Positions 45,224 to 53,585 of a stretch of DNA of 64,000 bases are shown here, one piece after another. Every line of letters starts with the position of its first letter. Position 1 is the stretch's first letter. The stretch covers positions 558,001-622,000 of the forward strand of contig NZ_CP060137.1 in NCBI RefSeq assembly GCF_014235785.1, read 5' to 3'. Under the pieces are notes generated by a model. That model did no database searches and was not told the origin of the DNA. It saw only the letters and a program-made list of their open reading frames with translations. The position numbers were made by a program, and so were the translations under genes. The stretch is from Bacillus sp. PAMC26568 (lineage in GTDB: Bacteria > Bacillota > Bacilli > Bacillales > Bacillaceae).

Positions 45224-45400
45224 ATGTCTAAATGTCCATTATGTGATAGGAATAACAATTGTGCGATCTCTAAAGGAGAAAAACCTGAGTCTTGCTGGTG
45301 CATGAAAGTATATGTTTCAACCAAACTATTTGAAAACATTTCTATAGAGAAAGATCGCTGCTTTTGTAGAGAATGTATAGAAAGAGCAGATGATAGTTGA
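45224..45400 (+). CDS. 58-residue cysteine-rich CWC-type protein
   Basis: A short gene from ATG 45224 to TGA 45400. It has seven cysteines: CPLC near the start, NNNC, the CWC triad (residues 24-26), and C-F-C-R-E-C near the end. This spacing is that of the Cys_rich_CWC family of small proteins, presumably metal-binding; function unknown. AAAGG precedes the ATG by about nine bases. A terminator follows 70 bp downstream. The composition is too patterned to be chance. Confidence 0.75.
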   Translation: MSKCPLCDRNNNCAISKGEKPESCWCMKVYVSTKLFENISIEKDRCFCRECIERADDS

Positions 45401-45467
45401 GCTGAAAGTTTATTTCTATTATGGTTGTTAATTGAGTATGTAGCATAAGCAGTTCGAAATTTGTTTA

Positions 45468-45508
45468 GGGTGACCAAAAGAGAGACTTTTGGAACACCCT
45501 CTCTTTTT
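45468..45508 (+). terminator. terminator downstream of the CWC gene
   Basis: GGGTG-A-CCAAAAG and CTTTTGG-AA-CACCC pair with a small internal loop, followed by TCTCTTTTT. Confidence 0.85.
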
Positions 45509-45576
45509 GATATTTTTTCTCTATATTCATTTTACATTGTTGTTTCCTCTTTGTATTTCTTAATTGAAACCATTAT

Positions 45577-46485
45577 TTACGGCGAAATGCTTTTTTTCTT
45601 CATTATATTCCATTTCAAAAAATAATAGAGCTGCGGAGTTACAATTCCAAGAAGAATCATGGCGATGCCAGCTATTTGTACAGCCGTAACCTGCTCTTTT
45701 AAAATGATAATAGAACAGATAATGGCAGTCGGCAATTCAGCTGCACCTAAAATGGTAGCAATACCTGATCCAATTTTGGGTGTTCCAATGGAAAACAGTA
45801 CAACCGGTATGAAGACGCCGAAAAAGCCGAGAAGCAATGCGTAAATCCATAAACCTGACTGCATTGAGCCATTTACAAGAAACTCCGGAGAAAATATGAC
45901 TAATAAAAAGCCTGCAGCACCCAGTGACATAAATAAACTTCGATTTAAAGATGGAAGCTCAGTAGCAACTCTTCCGCTTGCAAAAATAAAAAGCGAAAAT
46001 GAAACAGCTGATAGCAATCCCCAAATGATTCCTGGATCATTAAGGCTCCAAGCGTCATTCCCGAATATATTTCCCGCCATGAATGTCCCTATCAAAAGAA
46101 TGCCGGCAGCAAGCACCTTATCAGGACTTGGCATCTTTTTCTCAGCGATCGATTCAATGACAATGCCAATCCATGTAAATTGAAATAATAGAATAATGGC
46201 AATCGATGCAGGAATGGTTTGGAGAGACATTCCGTAAAAAATACCAGTCAGACTGGTAGTGATTCCTGTAAAAATTAAGATAAGCGCCTGCTTTAAAGAA
46301 GCTTTTTTTCTTGAAAATAAAATGACACAGAACAAGAACATGAAAAACCCAGCTAAATATTGGCTTCCAATCACTTCATTTACGGTAAAGCCCTGAGCGT
46401 ATGCCAGTTTAATAATCGTAGAGATGACTCCATAGCTGCAGGCGCCAATCAAAACAAGGAATGAGTATTTGAATAATTGGCTCAC
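45577..46485 (-). CDS. EamA/DMT-family transporter
   Basis: A 302-residue drug/metabolite transporter with ten TM helices in two EamA halves (about 10-135 and 155-290). The second half contains LGFFGVFIPVVLFSIGTPKIG and AAELPTAIICSIIILKE, typical EamA wording. GTG at 46485 has AAGGAG eight bases upstream; a TTG two codons earlier is too close. It follows two SMR genes and a TetR gene on the same strand and is probably part of the same efflux operon. Confidence 0.88.
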   Translation of the reverse strand: MSQLFKYSFLVLIGACSYGVISTIIKLAYAQGFTVNEVIGSQYLAGFFMFLFCVILFSRKKASLKQALILIFTGITTSLTGIFYGMSLQTIPASIAIILLFQFTWIGIVIESIAEKKMPSPDKVLAAGILLIGTFMAGNIFGNDAWSLNDPGIIWGLLSAVSFSLFIFASGRVATELPSLNRSLFMSLGAAGFLLVIFSPEFLVNGSMQSGLWIYALLLGFFGVFIPVVLFSIGTPKIGSGIATILGAAELPTAIICSIIILKEQVTAVQIAGIAMILLGIVTPQLYYFLKWNIMKKKSISP

Positions 46486-46497
46486 AAACAAATCTCC

Positions 46498-46812
46498 TTA
46501 TGAAACAAGCTTTAATCCAACTGTAGCAGAGATAATCATACTAATAAACAGTATTCTCTTCCAGCTGCTTGAATCCCCGTATAATAAAATTCCGACCAGT
46601 GCACTGCCTGCTGAACCAATCCCTGTCCAAACAGAATAAGCTGTTCCGAGTGAGATGGTTTGAAGGGATTGATTCAAGAGAAGAAAGCTGATTGTAAACC
46701 CGGCAATCATAATCAGTAATGGAACAACGCCCTTTGCATCTTTCATTTTGTTGATGCCAATGACTCCGACAACTTCAAAAAGGCCTGCTGTTATCAGTAA
46801 AATCCAATCCAT
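46498..46812 (-). CDS. small multidrug resistance (SMR) protein, second of a pair
   Basis: A 104-residue four-helix protein of the EmrE/SugE superfamily. It begins MDWILLITAGLFEVVGVIGINKMKDAKG, with the membrane-embedded Glu of helix 1 (FEVVGV), and contains the family block GTAYSVWTGIGSAGSALVGILLYGD. It overlaps the preceding SMR gene by one base (stop/start), the hallmark of paired SMRs that assemble as heterodimers, as in YkkCD or YvdRS. Proton-coupled export of cations or guanidinium-like compounds is the family role. Confidence 0.92.
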   Translation of the reverse strand: MDWILLITAGLFEVVGVIGINKMKDAKGVVPLLIMIAGFTISFLLLNQSLQTISLGTAYSVWTGIGSAGSALVGILLYGDSSSWKRILFISMIISATVGLKLVS

Positions 46813-47150
46813 TAGTGTGCGGCCTCCTCTTTTTTATCATCTGACAATGTTTTTAAGCCTATTACACCTGCAACTAAAATCACAATCAGCAATATTTTAA
46901 TGAGCTGAAATGGCTCATTGAAAAAGAGAATTTCAGAAATAACGGTTCCCGCAGCGCCGAGTCCTGTAAATACGGCATACACCGTACTGACCGGCAACCT
47001 TTTTGTTGCTCCTATCAATAAATAAAAACTCACACATATTGTAATGATCGTTATCAGCCATTCATACCAGCTGTCAGAATATTTTAATCCTGCAACCCAA
47101 ATGACTTCAATGAAGCCGGCTAAAAATACTTTGATCCAGTCACGATTCAT
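46812..47150 (-). CDS. small multidrug resistance (SMR) protein, first of a pair
   Basis: A 112-residue partner SMR. Helix 1 reads WIKVFLAGFIEVIWVAGLKYSD with the conserved Glu; helix 3 has PVSTVYAVFTGLGAAGTVISEILFF. The ATG at 47150 follows GAAAGGAAG; the longer open frame runs into the TetR gene. It lies 17 bp after tetR and abuts the second SMR gene. The pair plus EamA forms an export cluster behind one regulated promoter. Confidence 0.92.
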   Translation of the reverse strand: MNRDWIKVFLAGFIEVIWVAGLKYSDSWYEWLITIITICVSFYLLIGATKRLPVSTVYAVFTGLGAAGTVISEILFFNEPFQLIKILLIVILVAGVIGLKTLSDDKKEEAAH

Positions 47151-47167
47151 GATGTTCTTCCTTTCAA

Positions 47168-47728
47168 TTACGAGATTCCATTCCAAAAAACGTTCCAGCA
47201 GGGAGGGAGTCTCTTATTAAAGCGTTCTTTCCCTCCATAAAGCATTTCAACAAGAACCGCATCTACCAGCCCCATATATGCAATTGCAGCTTCTGAAACA
47301 TTGACTGAAATAACATGTTCATTAGTGAAAATTGCTGTGAGAAGTTCTTCAAAGGTATCGAGATAGCTGTAAACATGGTTCATAACCTCTTCATATAAGT
47401 GAGAGGGCGGCAAAAAACAAATGCGCAGCATGAACTTTGTATTGTCATCTTTTTCGTAGCGATTGCTGTACTCTGCAAGATATTGATAGAGGACGTTCTT
47501 TAATGGTTTTGTATCAGATGGTACGAAGTATTTTTTAATATACTCGACTTCTTTATTCAAAACTTCTGTCATCACAGCGAGAAACAATTCATCTTTGCTT
47601 TTGAAATGAGTATAAATCGATTGTTTTTTTATCCCGACTTCATTAGCTATTGCAGCTAATGATGCACCTTCAAATCCTTGAGCTGCAAAATGACGGATCG
47701 CAGCTTCTTTTATTTGATCAGATGTCAT
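47168..47728 (-). CDS. TetR family repressor of the SMR/EamA efflux operon
   Basis: A 186-residue regulator. The N-terminal HTH spans about residues 5-48 (HFAAQGFEGASLAAIANEVGIKKQSIYTHFKSKDELF). The C-terminal domain is helical and includes LRICFLPPSHLYEEV. GAAGGTGATAAATG surrounds the start. It is the first gene of the operon. A palindrome in its promoter is a ready operator, so it probably represses itself and the downstream transporters. Confidence 0.9.
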   Translation of the reverse strand: MTSDQIKEAAIRHFAAQGFEGASLAAIANEVGIKKQSIYTHFKSKDELFLAVMTEVLNKEVEYIKKYFVPSDTKPLKNVLYQYLAEYSNRYEKDDNTKFMLRICFLPPSHLYEEVMNHVYSYLDTFEELLTAIFTNEHVISVNVSEAAIAYMGLVDAVLVEMLYGGKERFNKRLPPCWNVFWNGIS

Positions 47729-47743
47729 TCATTTATCACCTTC

Positions 47744-47789
47744 CTGACGTTCGTCAGTTTATTATATTCCCATTGAAATTGGAAGTCAA
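47744..47789 (-). promoter_or_regulatory. promoter and TetR operator of the efflux operon
   Basis: On the minus strand TTGACT (47789-47784), a 17-bp spacer and TATAAT (47766-47761) make a near-consensus sigma-A promoter. The palindrome CTGACG-TT-CGTCAG (47744-47757) begins a few bases after the -10, where a bound repressor would block initiation. Confidence 0.85.
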
Positions 47790-47931
47790 TAACAACTTAA
47801 ACGGAATGAATATCCGTCTATTTCTATATCTTTACATTGTCATTCGTTATTAGTTGCTGTTATGCTTATTTATGGACTGAAATCAGAATAAATTTTTTAT
47901 AATAAAATCCATATACAGGAGATTTTCATAT

Positions 47932-49110
47932 ATGAAGAAAGCACCTTTGATTCTTGTAGTATGCTTCTTTTTTTCGGCCTTATTATCGACCCAGGCTCGT
48001 GCTGAAGAGAAGAATGTAAATGAGCCTGACATTCAAAGTGAATCAGCTGTATTAATAGATGCGAAGTCAGGTCAAATTCTTTATTCGAAAAACAGTGATT
48101 CTGCGATGTATCCCGCTAGTGTCACAAAGATTGCAACAGCTATCTACGCGATAGAAAAGGGAAACGTGGAAGATGTTGTGACGGTCAGCAAAAATGCGAG
48201 AAGTGCAGATGGGACAAAGGTTTATCTTGAAGAAGGTGAACAAGTCACATTAAAAAAACTCATTCAGGGTCTGCTTATTAATTCAGGAAATGATGCAGGA
48301 GTAGCGATTGCTGAACATATAAGCGGGGATACTGAAACCTTTTCAAAAGAAATGACAGCTTTTCTAAAAGAAGAAGCAGGCTTAAAACAAACGAATTTTA
48401 AAAATCCCCACGGTCTTTTTGATCCTGAGCATGTAACGACTGCGGAAGATCTTGCAAAATTGACACAGTACGCTGCAAAAAATGAGCTTTTCAAAGAAAT
48501 TTTTTCGACAGAAGAGCTAAAGTGGGATGGGGAGTCGTGGGATACTACCCTGCACAATCATCATAAACTTCTCAAGGTCACTCCATATGACGGGATGATT
48601 GGCGGGAAAAATGGTTATGTGAGCGAATCCGGTTTTACCTTATCTACTCTTGCTGAAAGAGAAAATATCAGCCTTATTGCAATAACTCTTAAAGCACAAA
48701 CAGACAGAATTTCTTATAAAGATACCGTGAAATTATTAGATTACGGCTTTTCAAATTTCACATCAGAATCTATTGCAGAAGGCACAGCGTTTGAAGATCA
48801 GAGCGGCCAGGAATTTACTCTGAGTGAACCGCTGTATTACGCAAAAAAAACGAATGAAAGCATCTCAACTGACGTTAATCTGGACGGAAAACTAGAAGTC
48901 GAAGGGGAGGATGGCAGAGAAATCACTTCCCATGAATTGAAGCCTGTTTTGGGTGATGCAAAAAGTGGCATGAAGCAAACTGTGGCAGAGACTCAGCCGG
49001 CTGTTGGACAAAGTATTCTGCATGATCATTTAAAACTGATTGTCATGTCTTCCTTTGCGGTTGTTTTGCTGCTTGTTGGTTATTTCTTTACGCAAGTGAA
49101 AGGATTATAA
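47932..49110 (+). CDS. D-alanyl-D-alanine carboxypeptidase (class A low-mass PBP)
   Basis: A 392-residue exported DD-carboxypeptidase that trims peptidoglycan stem peptides. The signal peptide spans about 1-24 (ending TQARAEE). The active site has S-x-x-K (PASVTKIATAI, Ser near residue 63) and SGN (LLINSGNDAG). The third box reads GGKNGYVSESG, KNG instead of KTG. After the catalytic domain (to about 280) comes a short linker domain and a C-terminal TM anchor (about 367-387), instead of the amphipathic helix of DacA. It may act in spore or vegetative wall maturation. Confidence 0.9.
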   Translation: MKKAPLILVVCFFFSALLSTQARAEEKNVNEPDIQSESAVLIDAKSGQILYSKNSDSAMYPASVTKIATAIYAIEKGNVEDVVTVSKNARSADGTKVYLEEGEQVTLKKLIQGLLINSGNDAGVAIAEHISGDTETFSKEMTAFLKEEAGLKQTNFKNPHGLFDPEHVTTAEDLAKLTQYAAKNELFKEIFSTEELKWDGESWDTTLHNHHKLLKVTPYDGMIGGKNGYVSESGFTLSTLAERENISLIAITLKAQTDRISYKDTVKLLDYGFSNFTSESIAEGTAFEDQSGQEFTLSEPLYYAKKTNESISTDVNLDGKLEVEGEDGREITSHELKPVLGDAKSGMKQTVAETQPAVGQSILHDHLKLIVMSSFAVVLLLVGYFFTQVKGL

Positions 49111-49120
49111 AATTATAAAA

Positions 49121-49158
49121 AATCCTTTCTCCATTTAAAGGAGAAAGGATTTTTTTTA
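49121..49158. terminator. bidirectional terminator between the carboxypeptidase and permease genes
   Basis: AATCCTTTCTCC and GGAGAAAGGATT with a 7-nt loop, T run on the plus strand and T residues on the minus strand. Confidence 0.93.
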
Positions 49159-50550
49159 TTTTTCTAAACGGCCAAGTTTGCTGTTCTTTCTGGCGTATAA
49201 AAAGTAAATGACTGTTCCAATGCCGATCCAGATGAAGAAAGATATCCACGTAATGGCAGGTAAACTAATCATCAGATAGACGCAGAACAGAGCGCTGATA
49301 GCTGGAAGTACCGGAACAAAAGGCACTTTAAAGGCGCGTTCCAAGTTTGGGTGTGTTTTTCTTAACACGATGACTGCGATTGATATTAATGTGAATGCTG
49401 CGAGTGTTCCCATGTTCACAAGGTGTGCGAGCGTCGTTAAATCAACAAATCCTGCGATTGCTGCTGCAATGAAGCCAGTAATCCATGTGTTTTGGAACGG
49501 TGTTTTAAACGATGGGTGTACTTTTGATAAACGTTTCGGAAGCAGTCCATCTCTGCTCATCGCAAATGAAATTCTGACTTGAGCATACATCATAACAAGC
49601 AGAACAGTTGTTATTCCTGCAATTGCACCTACTGAAATCAAACCTGCAAGAGAATCTTGTCCTACAAATTGAAGAGCAAAAGATACAGGGTCTGCGACAT
49701 TTAATTGAGTATATGGAACCATTCCTGTCAAAACAAGCGAAACGATAATGTATAAAGCTGTACAAACTGTCAGTGAAGCGATAATTCCGATTGGAACATC
49801 CCGCTGAGGTCTTTTTACTTCCTCAGCGGCAGTTGCTACTGCATCAAATCCTATATAAGCAAAAAAGACTGTAGCTGCACCAGTTACAATGCCATCAAAT
49901 CCAAAGGGTACGAAGGGTGTCCAGTTATCAGGCTTTACATACCAAACGCCTGCAACAATAAATATCACGATTACAGCAAGTTTTACAAATACCATAATGT
50001 TATTTACCCGAGTGCTCTCTTTGATTCCCTTTGATAGGAGTGCCGTTATGAGCAGGATAATAATTACTGCGGGCAAATCGACAAATCCGCCTTTTCCAGC
50101 CCCAGGTGCTGAAGTAATGACAGCAGGCAGTTCTGCTCCAAACCCTGCTATGAGGGATTGAAAGTAAGCGGACCAGCCTGTGGCAACGGCTGAGGTTGCA
50201 AGGAGATACTCAAGCATTAAGTCCCAGCCAATCAGGAACGCAAACAGCTCACCAAGGGTTGCGTATGTGTATGTATAAACACTTCCCGAAATTGGAACCG
50301 AAGAAGCAAACTCCGCGTAGCAAAAGGCAGCGAGAGCACAGGCAATTCCAGATAAAATGAACGATAAAATAAGAGCTGGGCCTGCTGTTTCTGCCGCAAC
50401 GACGCCAGTTAATACGAAAATACCAGTTCCTACAATTGCACCAATCCCAAGCAGAGTTAAATCAAATGCACCCATTGTACGGGCAAGTGATTTTTGCTGG
50501 CTTTGTGCTAATAAATCTGTAATAGATTTTTTTCTGAACAAAGAACTCAT
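49156..50550 (-). CDS. bcaP: APC-family amino acid permease, BcaP (YfnA)-like
   Basis: A 464-residue, 12-helix transporter of the cationic/branched amino acid (CAT) branch. The N-terminus, MSSLFRKKSITDLLAQSQQ, then LGIGAIVGTGIFVLTG, carries the unwound-helix substrate motif; FFAYIGFDAVATAAEEVKRPQRDVPIGI is the helix 6 region of CAT-type permeases. Length and wording fit B. subtilis BcaP (formerly YfnA), a branched-chain amino acid and threonine permease. ATG at 50550 has GGAGGATC upstream. A CodY-like box above a consensus promoter supports this identity, since bcaP is a CodY target. Confidence 0.82.
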   Translation of the reverse strand: MSSLFRKKSITDLLAQSQQKSLARTMGAFDLTLLGIGAIVGTGIFVLTGVVAAETAGPALILSFILSGIACALAAFCYAEFASSVPISGSVYTYTYATLGELFAFLIGWDLMLEYLLATSAVATGWSAYFQSLIAGFGAELPAVITSAPGAGKGGFVDLPAVIIILLITALLSKGIKESTRVNNIMVFVKLAVIVIFIVAGVWYVKPDNWTPFVPFGFDGIVTGAATVFFAYIGFDAVATAAEEVKRPQRDVPIGIIASLTVCTALYIIVSLVLTGMVPYTQLNVADPVSFALQFVGQDSLAGLISVGAIAGITTVLLVMMYAQVRISFAMSRDGLLPKRLSKVHPSFKTPFQNTWITGFIAAAIAGFVDLTTLAHLVNMGTLAAFTLISIAVIVLRKTHPNLERAFKVPFVPVLPAISALFCVYLMISLPAITWISFFIWIGIGTVIYFLYARKNSKLGRLEK

Positions 50551-50566
50551 ATGATCCTCCATTAAT

Positions 50567-50641
50567 TTAGTCATGACTAAGAAGTGAACATTTTGTAGTA
50601 TATTGTCGAATTGAAAGAATGTCAACAATTTTTAGAATATT
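50567..50641 (-). promoter_or_regulatory. bcaP-like promoter with CodY box and leader palindrome
   Basis: On the minus strand TTGACA (50625-50620), 17 bp, TATACT (50602-50597). AATTTTTAGAATATT at 50627-50641 matches the CodY consensus AATTTTCWGAAAATT at 13 of 15 positions and sits just upstream of the -35. A perfect 14-bp palindrome, TTAGTCATGACTAA (50567-50580), lies in the leader just above the ribosome binding site. Confidence 0.75.
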
Positions 50642-50812
50642 CTCTTGATTAATATGTAGATATAGTATTGGGAATTAATGTTATTGTTAAATAATTAGTT
50701 TTGTTATATTATTTATAAATGTGTTTTATGTTAAATGTTAAAATGGTTTAATTCTAAACTTTTCCAAAGGCCATTTTATTTTTAATAACTAACAAACTAA
50801 GGGGTGGATTGA

Positions 50813-52063
50813 ATGAAAAAAATTGGCCTAGCATGGCAAATTTTCATCGGGTTAATTTTGGGTATTGCACTTGGTGCTATTTTTTACGGTAACCCAACCA
50901 TCGAAAATTATTTACAGCCTATCGGTGATATTTTTATACGCTTAATTAAAATGATTGTCATTCCTATTGTTATTTCAAGTATCATTGTTGGCGTAGCAAG
51001 CGTCGGCGATTCAAAAAAACTTGGTAAAATCGGCGGGAAAACACTTTTATATTTTGAAATCATTACAACAATTGCAATTATTGTTGGTTTAGTAGCAGCA
51101 AACCTATTTACTCCAGGTGCCGGAGTTGATATGGACAAGCTTGAGAAAACGGATATTAACAGCTATGTGGATACTGCTGAGGATGTAGAATCACATGGGT
51201 TTGCAGATACCTTTGTCAATATTGTTCCCAGCAACTTATTTGAATCGATTGTTCAAGGCGACATGCTTCCAATTATTTTCTTCTCCGTTTTATTTGGACT
51301 AGGAATTGCTGCTATTGGAGAAAAAGGAAAACCAGTTCTGGCCTTTTTTCAGGGGACAGCTGAGACCATGTTCTATGTAACAAATCTTATTATGAAATTT
51401 GCTCCATTTGGTGTTTTTGCATTGATTGGCGTAACCGTATCTAAGTTCGGTTTAGAGTCGCTGATCCCTCTTGGTAAATTAGTTATTCTAGTATACGGAA
51501 CAATGATTTTCTTTATCGTTGGCGTTTTAGGATTAGTTGCTAAAATGGTTGGAATTAACATTTTCAATATTATCCGTTTGCTCAAGGATGAGTTAATTCT
51601 AGCGTATTCTACCGCTAGCTCTGAAACAGTTTTACCTAAAATCATGGAGAAAATGGAGAAGTTCGGCTGTCCAAAAGCCATTACGTCTTTTGTTATTCCG
51701 ACAGGCTACTCTTTTAACCTTGATGGTTCAACGCTTTATCAAGCATTAGCAGCTGTATTTATCGCTCAAATGTACGGAATCGACTTATCGATCTCTCAGC
51801 AAGTATCGTTATTGCTTGTGTTAATGGTAACCTCTAAAGGTATTGCTGGTGTTCCGGGCGTATCATTCGTTGTATTGCTCGCTACATTAGGAACAGTAGG
51901 AATTCCGGTTGAGGGATTAGCCTTTATTGCAGGAATTGATCGAATTCTAGACATGGCAAGAACTGCCGTAAACGTTGTAGGAAACTCACTTGCAGCTGTT
52001 GTTATCTCCAAGTGGGAAGGCGAGTTTGATGACAAAAAAAATAAAGAGCATATAGCTGCATAA
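50813..52063 (+). CDS. gltP: proton/sodium-glutamate symporter GltP/GltT
   Basis: A 416-residue transporter of the DAACS family with eight TM helices and two re-entrant hairpins. The serine-rich tip of HP1 is [10 protein letters not shown]; the TM7 motif is [13 protein letters not shown]2 reads [20 protein letters not shown]; and TM8 has [17 protein letters not shown]. These segments form the acidic amino acid site. Length is that of B. subtilis GltP. GGGGTGG precedes the ATG. It is followed at once by a terminator and then by kdp debris. Confidence 0.9.
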   Translation: MKKIGLAWQIFIGLILGIALGAIFYGNPTIENYLQPIGDIFIRLIKMIVIPIVISSIIVGVASVGDSKKLGKIGGKTLLYFEIITTIAIIVGLVAANLFTPGAGVDMDKLEKTDINSYVDTAEDVESHGFADTFVNIVPSNLFESIVQGDMLPIIFFSVLFGLGIAAIGEKGKPVLAFFQGTAETMFYVTNLIMKFAPFGVFALIGVTVSKFGLESLIPLGKLVILVYGTMIFFIVGVLGLVAKMVGINIFNIIRLLKDELILAYSTASSETVLPKIMEKMEKFGCPKAITSFVIPTGYSFNLDGSTLYQALAAVFIAQMYGIDLSISQQVSLLLVLMVTSKGIAGVPGVSFVVLLATLGTVGIPVEGLAFIAGIDRILDMARTAVNVVGNSLAAVVISKWEGEFDDKKNKEHIAA

Positions 52064-52070
52064 AAGAGAG

Positions 52071-52098
52071 CCCGATTCGAAAAGAATCGGGTTTTTTA
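52071..52098 (+). terminator. gltP terminator
   Basis: CCCGATTC and GAATCGGG with a short loop and six T residues. Confidence 0.93.
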
Positions 52099-52106
52099 TA
52101 TCATTC

Positions 52107-52509
52107 AAAACTTCATTTGGTAATTTTCTATCTCCCATAAATGGACTGTATTTCGAATATAACGGTGCAGGTTCAGGATCCAATAACTTTGCCCCTTCAA
52201 ATGAAGATATGATGAAACGGACGCAAGAATCGATTGATGAATGGAAGAAAAACAACCCTGAAACACAAATCAGCGATGTACCAAATGACCTTTTAACGAA
52301 TTCAGGTTCCGGGCTGGATCCGCACATCAGCCCGAATGCGGCTTATATACAAAATAAAGAGGATTTCTAATGAAACAGGAATTGAGTCATCAAAACTAGA
52401 AGAACTAGTGAAGAAACATAGTCAGGGCAGGGAACTTGGTCTTTTTGGAGAAGAGAGAGTAAACGTTCTTCAATTAAATCTAGATCTAAAAAACTTAATA
52501 AATGAATGA
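52107..52509 (+). pseudogene. kdpC: kdpC remnant, 5' truncated and frameshifted
   Basis: From about 52116 the frame reads [52 protein letters not shown], the C-terminal half of KdpC, the small subunit of the K+-pumping KdpFABC ATPase. A stop at 52368 interrupts; the next frame continues ETGIESSKLEELVKKHSQ, RELGLFGEERVNVLQLNLDLK to 52509. KdpF, A and B and the KdpC membrane anchor are missing; the fragment abuts the gltP terminator. A deletion has removed most of the operon. Confidence 0.9.
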
Positions 52510-52564
52510 TGTGTGCCCTCAGCTGAATCAAGCTGAGGTCATTCATCTTCCTGAGGTGATAGGG

Positions 52565-53117
52565 ATGAATGAAAAACATCCATACTATAGAAGGAAAACA
52601 CCGCAAGAACTATTAGATGAAATTGCTGAAGCAAAGCGGGGAAAGCTAAAGCTGTATGTAGGTGCAGCACCCGGCGTTGGAAAATCCTTTAAAATGCTTC
52701 AAGATGCCCATGATATGAAGATTGAAGGAATTGATGTGGTCATTGGTCTCATTGAAACACATGGAAGAAAAGAAACCGAGGACCTCATTAAAGACATCGA
52801 GATCATTCCCTTAAAGACTATGCAGTATAAAGGCAGCATGTTTAGAGAATTAAATCTGAACGAAATCATTGAAAGAAAGCCAAACACGGTCGTAATTGAT
52901 GAACTTGCCCATACAAACATTCCGGGTTCAAAAAACAAAAAACGGTATATAGACATTGAAGAGCGATATTGCAAGTCAGCATCATATCACGCAAATCCTG
53001 CTGGGGCAATCAGCGAGAACGAGATGGGAAGAAATCAGAAAGGGTTCAATTGTTAATACGATTATGAGGGAAACATCGAATATTGATATCCATATTGTAT
53101 CAGATGAACGATCATAA
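52565..53117 (+). pseudogene. kdpD: kdpD remnant (short, kinase-less type) with internal deletion
   Basis: From ATG 52565 the first 130 codons match the KdpD N-terminal domain: RKTPQELLDEIAEAKRGKLKLYVGAAPGVGKSFKML with Walker A, LIETHGRKET, VVIDELAHTNIPGS, KRYIDIEE. The frame then leaves the family and ends at 53056. In another frame, 52975-53117 reads SDIASQHHITQILLGQSARTRWEEI then IVNTIMRETSNIDIHIVSDERS, the end of the universal-stress-like (USP) domain. About 200 residues between are gone. The parent was the ~370-residue KdpD without a kinase domain, as in B. cereus. Confidence 0.85.
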
Positions 53118-53132
53118 AGGAGCTCTATAGAA

Positions 53133-53549
53133 ATGAATATTGCTTTTTTCATCATACCAAAAAAAGAAGTTGTTCATTTAAACATTCATTCAACCATGAG
53201 GCAAGCACTCGAACGGATGGAGCATCATCGCTATTCAGCCGTTCCGCTGCTTGATGACGAAGGGAAGTATGTGACAACGTTAACAGAAGGAGACTTATTA
53301 TGGAAGCTGAAGAACACGCATGACTTGAGTTTTCATAATACAGAAAAAATCCGTTTAACAGATATTCCGTTTCATCGTAAAAATGAACCGATTTTTATTG
53401 ATGCTGAAATGGAAAATATCATATCGAGAGCGATGGAGCAAAATTTCGTCCCAGTTGTGGATGATCAAGGGATATTTATTGGGATTATAAGGAGAAGAGA
53501 AATCATCGAATATTGTGCTAATCAGCTTTTTGGGGTGGAAAAAGAATAG
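53133..53549 (+). CDS. CBS-pair protein next to the kdp debris
   Basis: A 138-residue soluble protein made of two CBS domains, at about 15-65 (STMRQALERMEHHRYSAVPLLDDEGKYVTTLTEGDLL) and 75-130 (IFIDAEMENIISRAMEQNFVPVVDDQGIFIGIIRRREII). Such Bateman modules bind adenine nucleotides; the free-standing B. subtilis protein DarB (CbpB) has this size and binds c-di-AMP. AAAGGAG ten bases upstream of the ATG and the intact frame show it has outlived kdpD, which ends 15 bp earlier. A K+/c-di-AMP link is inference from context. A proline-rich or HTH partner domain is absent. Confidence 0.8.
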   Translation: MNIAFFIIPKKEVVHLNIHSTMRQALERMEHHRYSAVPLLDDEGKYVTTLTEGDLLWKLKNTHDLSFHNTEKIRLTDIPFHRKNEPIFIDAEMENIISRAMEQNFVPVVDDQGIFIGIIRRREIIEYCANQLFGVEKE

Positions 53550-53550
53550 T

Positions 53551-53580
53551 AAAAACGGCTGCATTTAATATGCAGCCGTT
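53551..53580 (-). terminator. terminator of the lysine-riboswitch permease
   Basis: AACGGCTGCAT and ATGCAGCCGTT arms with a 5-nt loop; the T run lies on the minus strand. It may also end the CBS gene transcript. Confidence 0.9.
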
Positions 53581-53585
53581 CATCA

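Noticed and set aside
45148-45477. 109-codon minus-strand open frame
   Set aside because: It is antisense to the CWC gene, which has a strong cysteine pattern and its own terminator.
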